Origin: JBIOJM01 sp044450785
Lineage (GTDB): Bacteria > Planctomycetota > Planctomycetia > Isosphaerales > Isosphaeraceae
Length of the DNA stretch: 12,687 nt
Reading direction: 5' to 3'
Assembly: GCA_044450785.1 (NCBI GenBank)
Contig: JBIOJM010000306.1
Coordinates: forward strand, 1-12,687
Numbering within the stretch: position 1 is the stretch's first letter; the number at the start of each line of letters is the position of its first letter. This document shows, piece by piece, positions 12,423 through 12,687 of this stretch. A program made the translations under genes and the position numbers. Under the pieces are notes generated by a model. It was not told the DNA's origin, did no database searches, and saw nothing but the letters and a program-made list of their open reading frames with translations.

Positions 12423-12687
12423 AGGATCGAAAGGACATGCATAGCGTGTCAGGCTCGAACCATCCACGCCGAGTGGATTCGATCTCCACGCGGTGGCGGA
12501 TGGGCACCTGGTTGCACAGCCCGAGTGCCTTGCAAAGGAGGTCGTCGGAATGGCGACGGTGGTTCGCCTCAAGAGCGAGTTCAGCCGGCCTCGCCAGGCA
12601 ACCGGAGCGGGCCGCGGCTGCTCTCGTCGAGCTCAATAGCGAACGATCGGCAAACAGCGCCGACGTCTTGCGGGCGGGAAAGCGGAC
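12423..12687. repeat. Long direct repeat, copy 2 (at least 265 bp, cut by the window end)
   Basis: Same orientation and start motif (AGGATCGAAAGG) as copy 1 at 10945. The AAAGGAGG-N8-ATG signal is kept (ATG at 12550), but the frame is closed by TAG at 12637, where copy 1 reads GAG. The repeat pair encloses the remnant and the toxin-antitoxin pair. Confidence 0.85.

Noticed and set aside
10945..12687. Integron cassette or group II intron
   Set aside because: I found no attC-type core sites paired as expected, and no intron domain V or reverse transcriptase; the repeat stays unclassified.
1..12687. CRISPR array, tRNA or rRNA
   Set aside because: No regularly spaced short repeats and no tRNA- or rRNA-like sequence seen by eye.

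Overview
This is a high-GC bacterial window. The style of the proteins suggests a planctomycete, possibly Isosphaeraceae-like: a processing-protease PDZ half, long methyltransferase-glycosyltransferase fusions, an HddA-type sugar kinase and a RelE/ParE-like toxin pair. There is no rRNA or marker gene, so this placement is inference. Most of the window is surface-polysaccharide glycosylation DNA, with a mobile or repeat-rich tail.

Left edge, plus strand (1-726): an open frame joins a PDZ domain of an S41/Ctp-type protease to the C-terminal half of an FkbM-like methyltransferase-fold protein. It looks like a recombination or assembly chimera. Next is a 331-base non-coding region (727-1057). It holds a large imperfect inverted repeat of a purine-rich and a pyrimidine-rich arm, bounded by copies of the 9-mer CCGTCAATC.

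Centre, minus strand (9232 down to 1058): five genes run in one direction. A lower-GC SAM methyltransferase (8459-9232) with its own promoter comes first. After a 201-base gap come four tightly packed genes: two tandem paralogous fusions of a degenerate methyltransferase fold, a coiled coil and a GT4 glycosyltransferase (5885-8257 and 3555-5882), then a GT2 fused to half of a GT-B enzyme (1909-3552), then a SAM methyltransferase (1058-1912). Their junctions are TGA-TC-ATG twice and ATGA once, so translational coupling is likely. Together they would add and methylate sugars on a glycan. The two paralogues share a 92-bp identical stretch inside more diverged sequence, which suggests gene conversion or recent duplication.

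Upstream, minus strand (9775-10803): an HddA-type GHMP sugar kinase (heptose 7-phosphate kinase family) with a clear sigma-70-like promoter. It would feed activated heptose into glycan synthesis, but no other heptose genes are present.

Right part, plus strand (10945-12687): two direct copies of a roughly 265-bp repeat, about 95% identical, flank a 1.2-kb segment. That segment carries a decayed protein remnant (possibly transposase) and a two-gene toxin-antitoxin-like operon (11698-12314). It looks like an accessory cassette. The second repeat copy runs off the window end.
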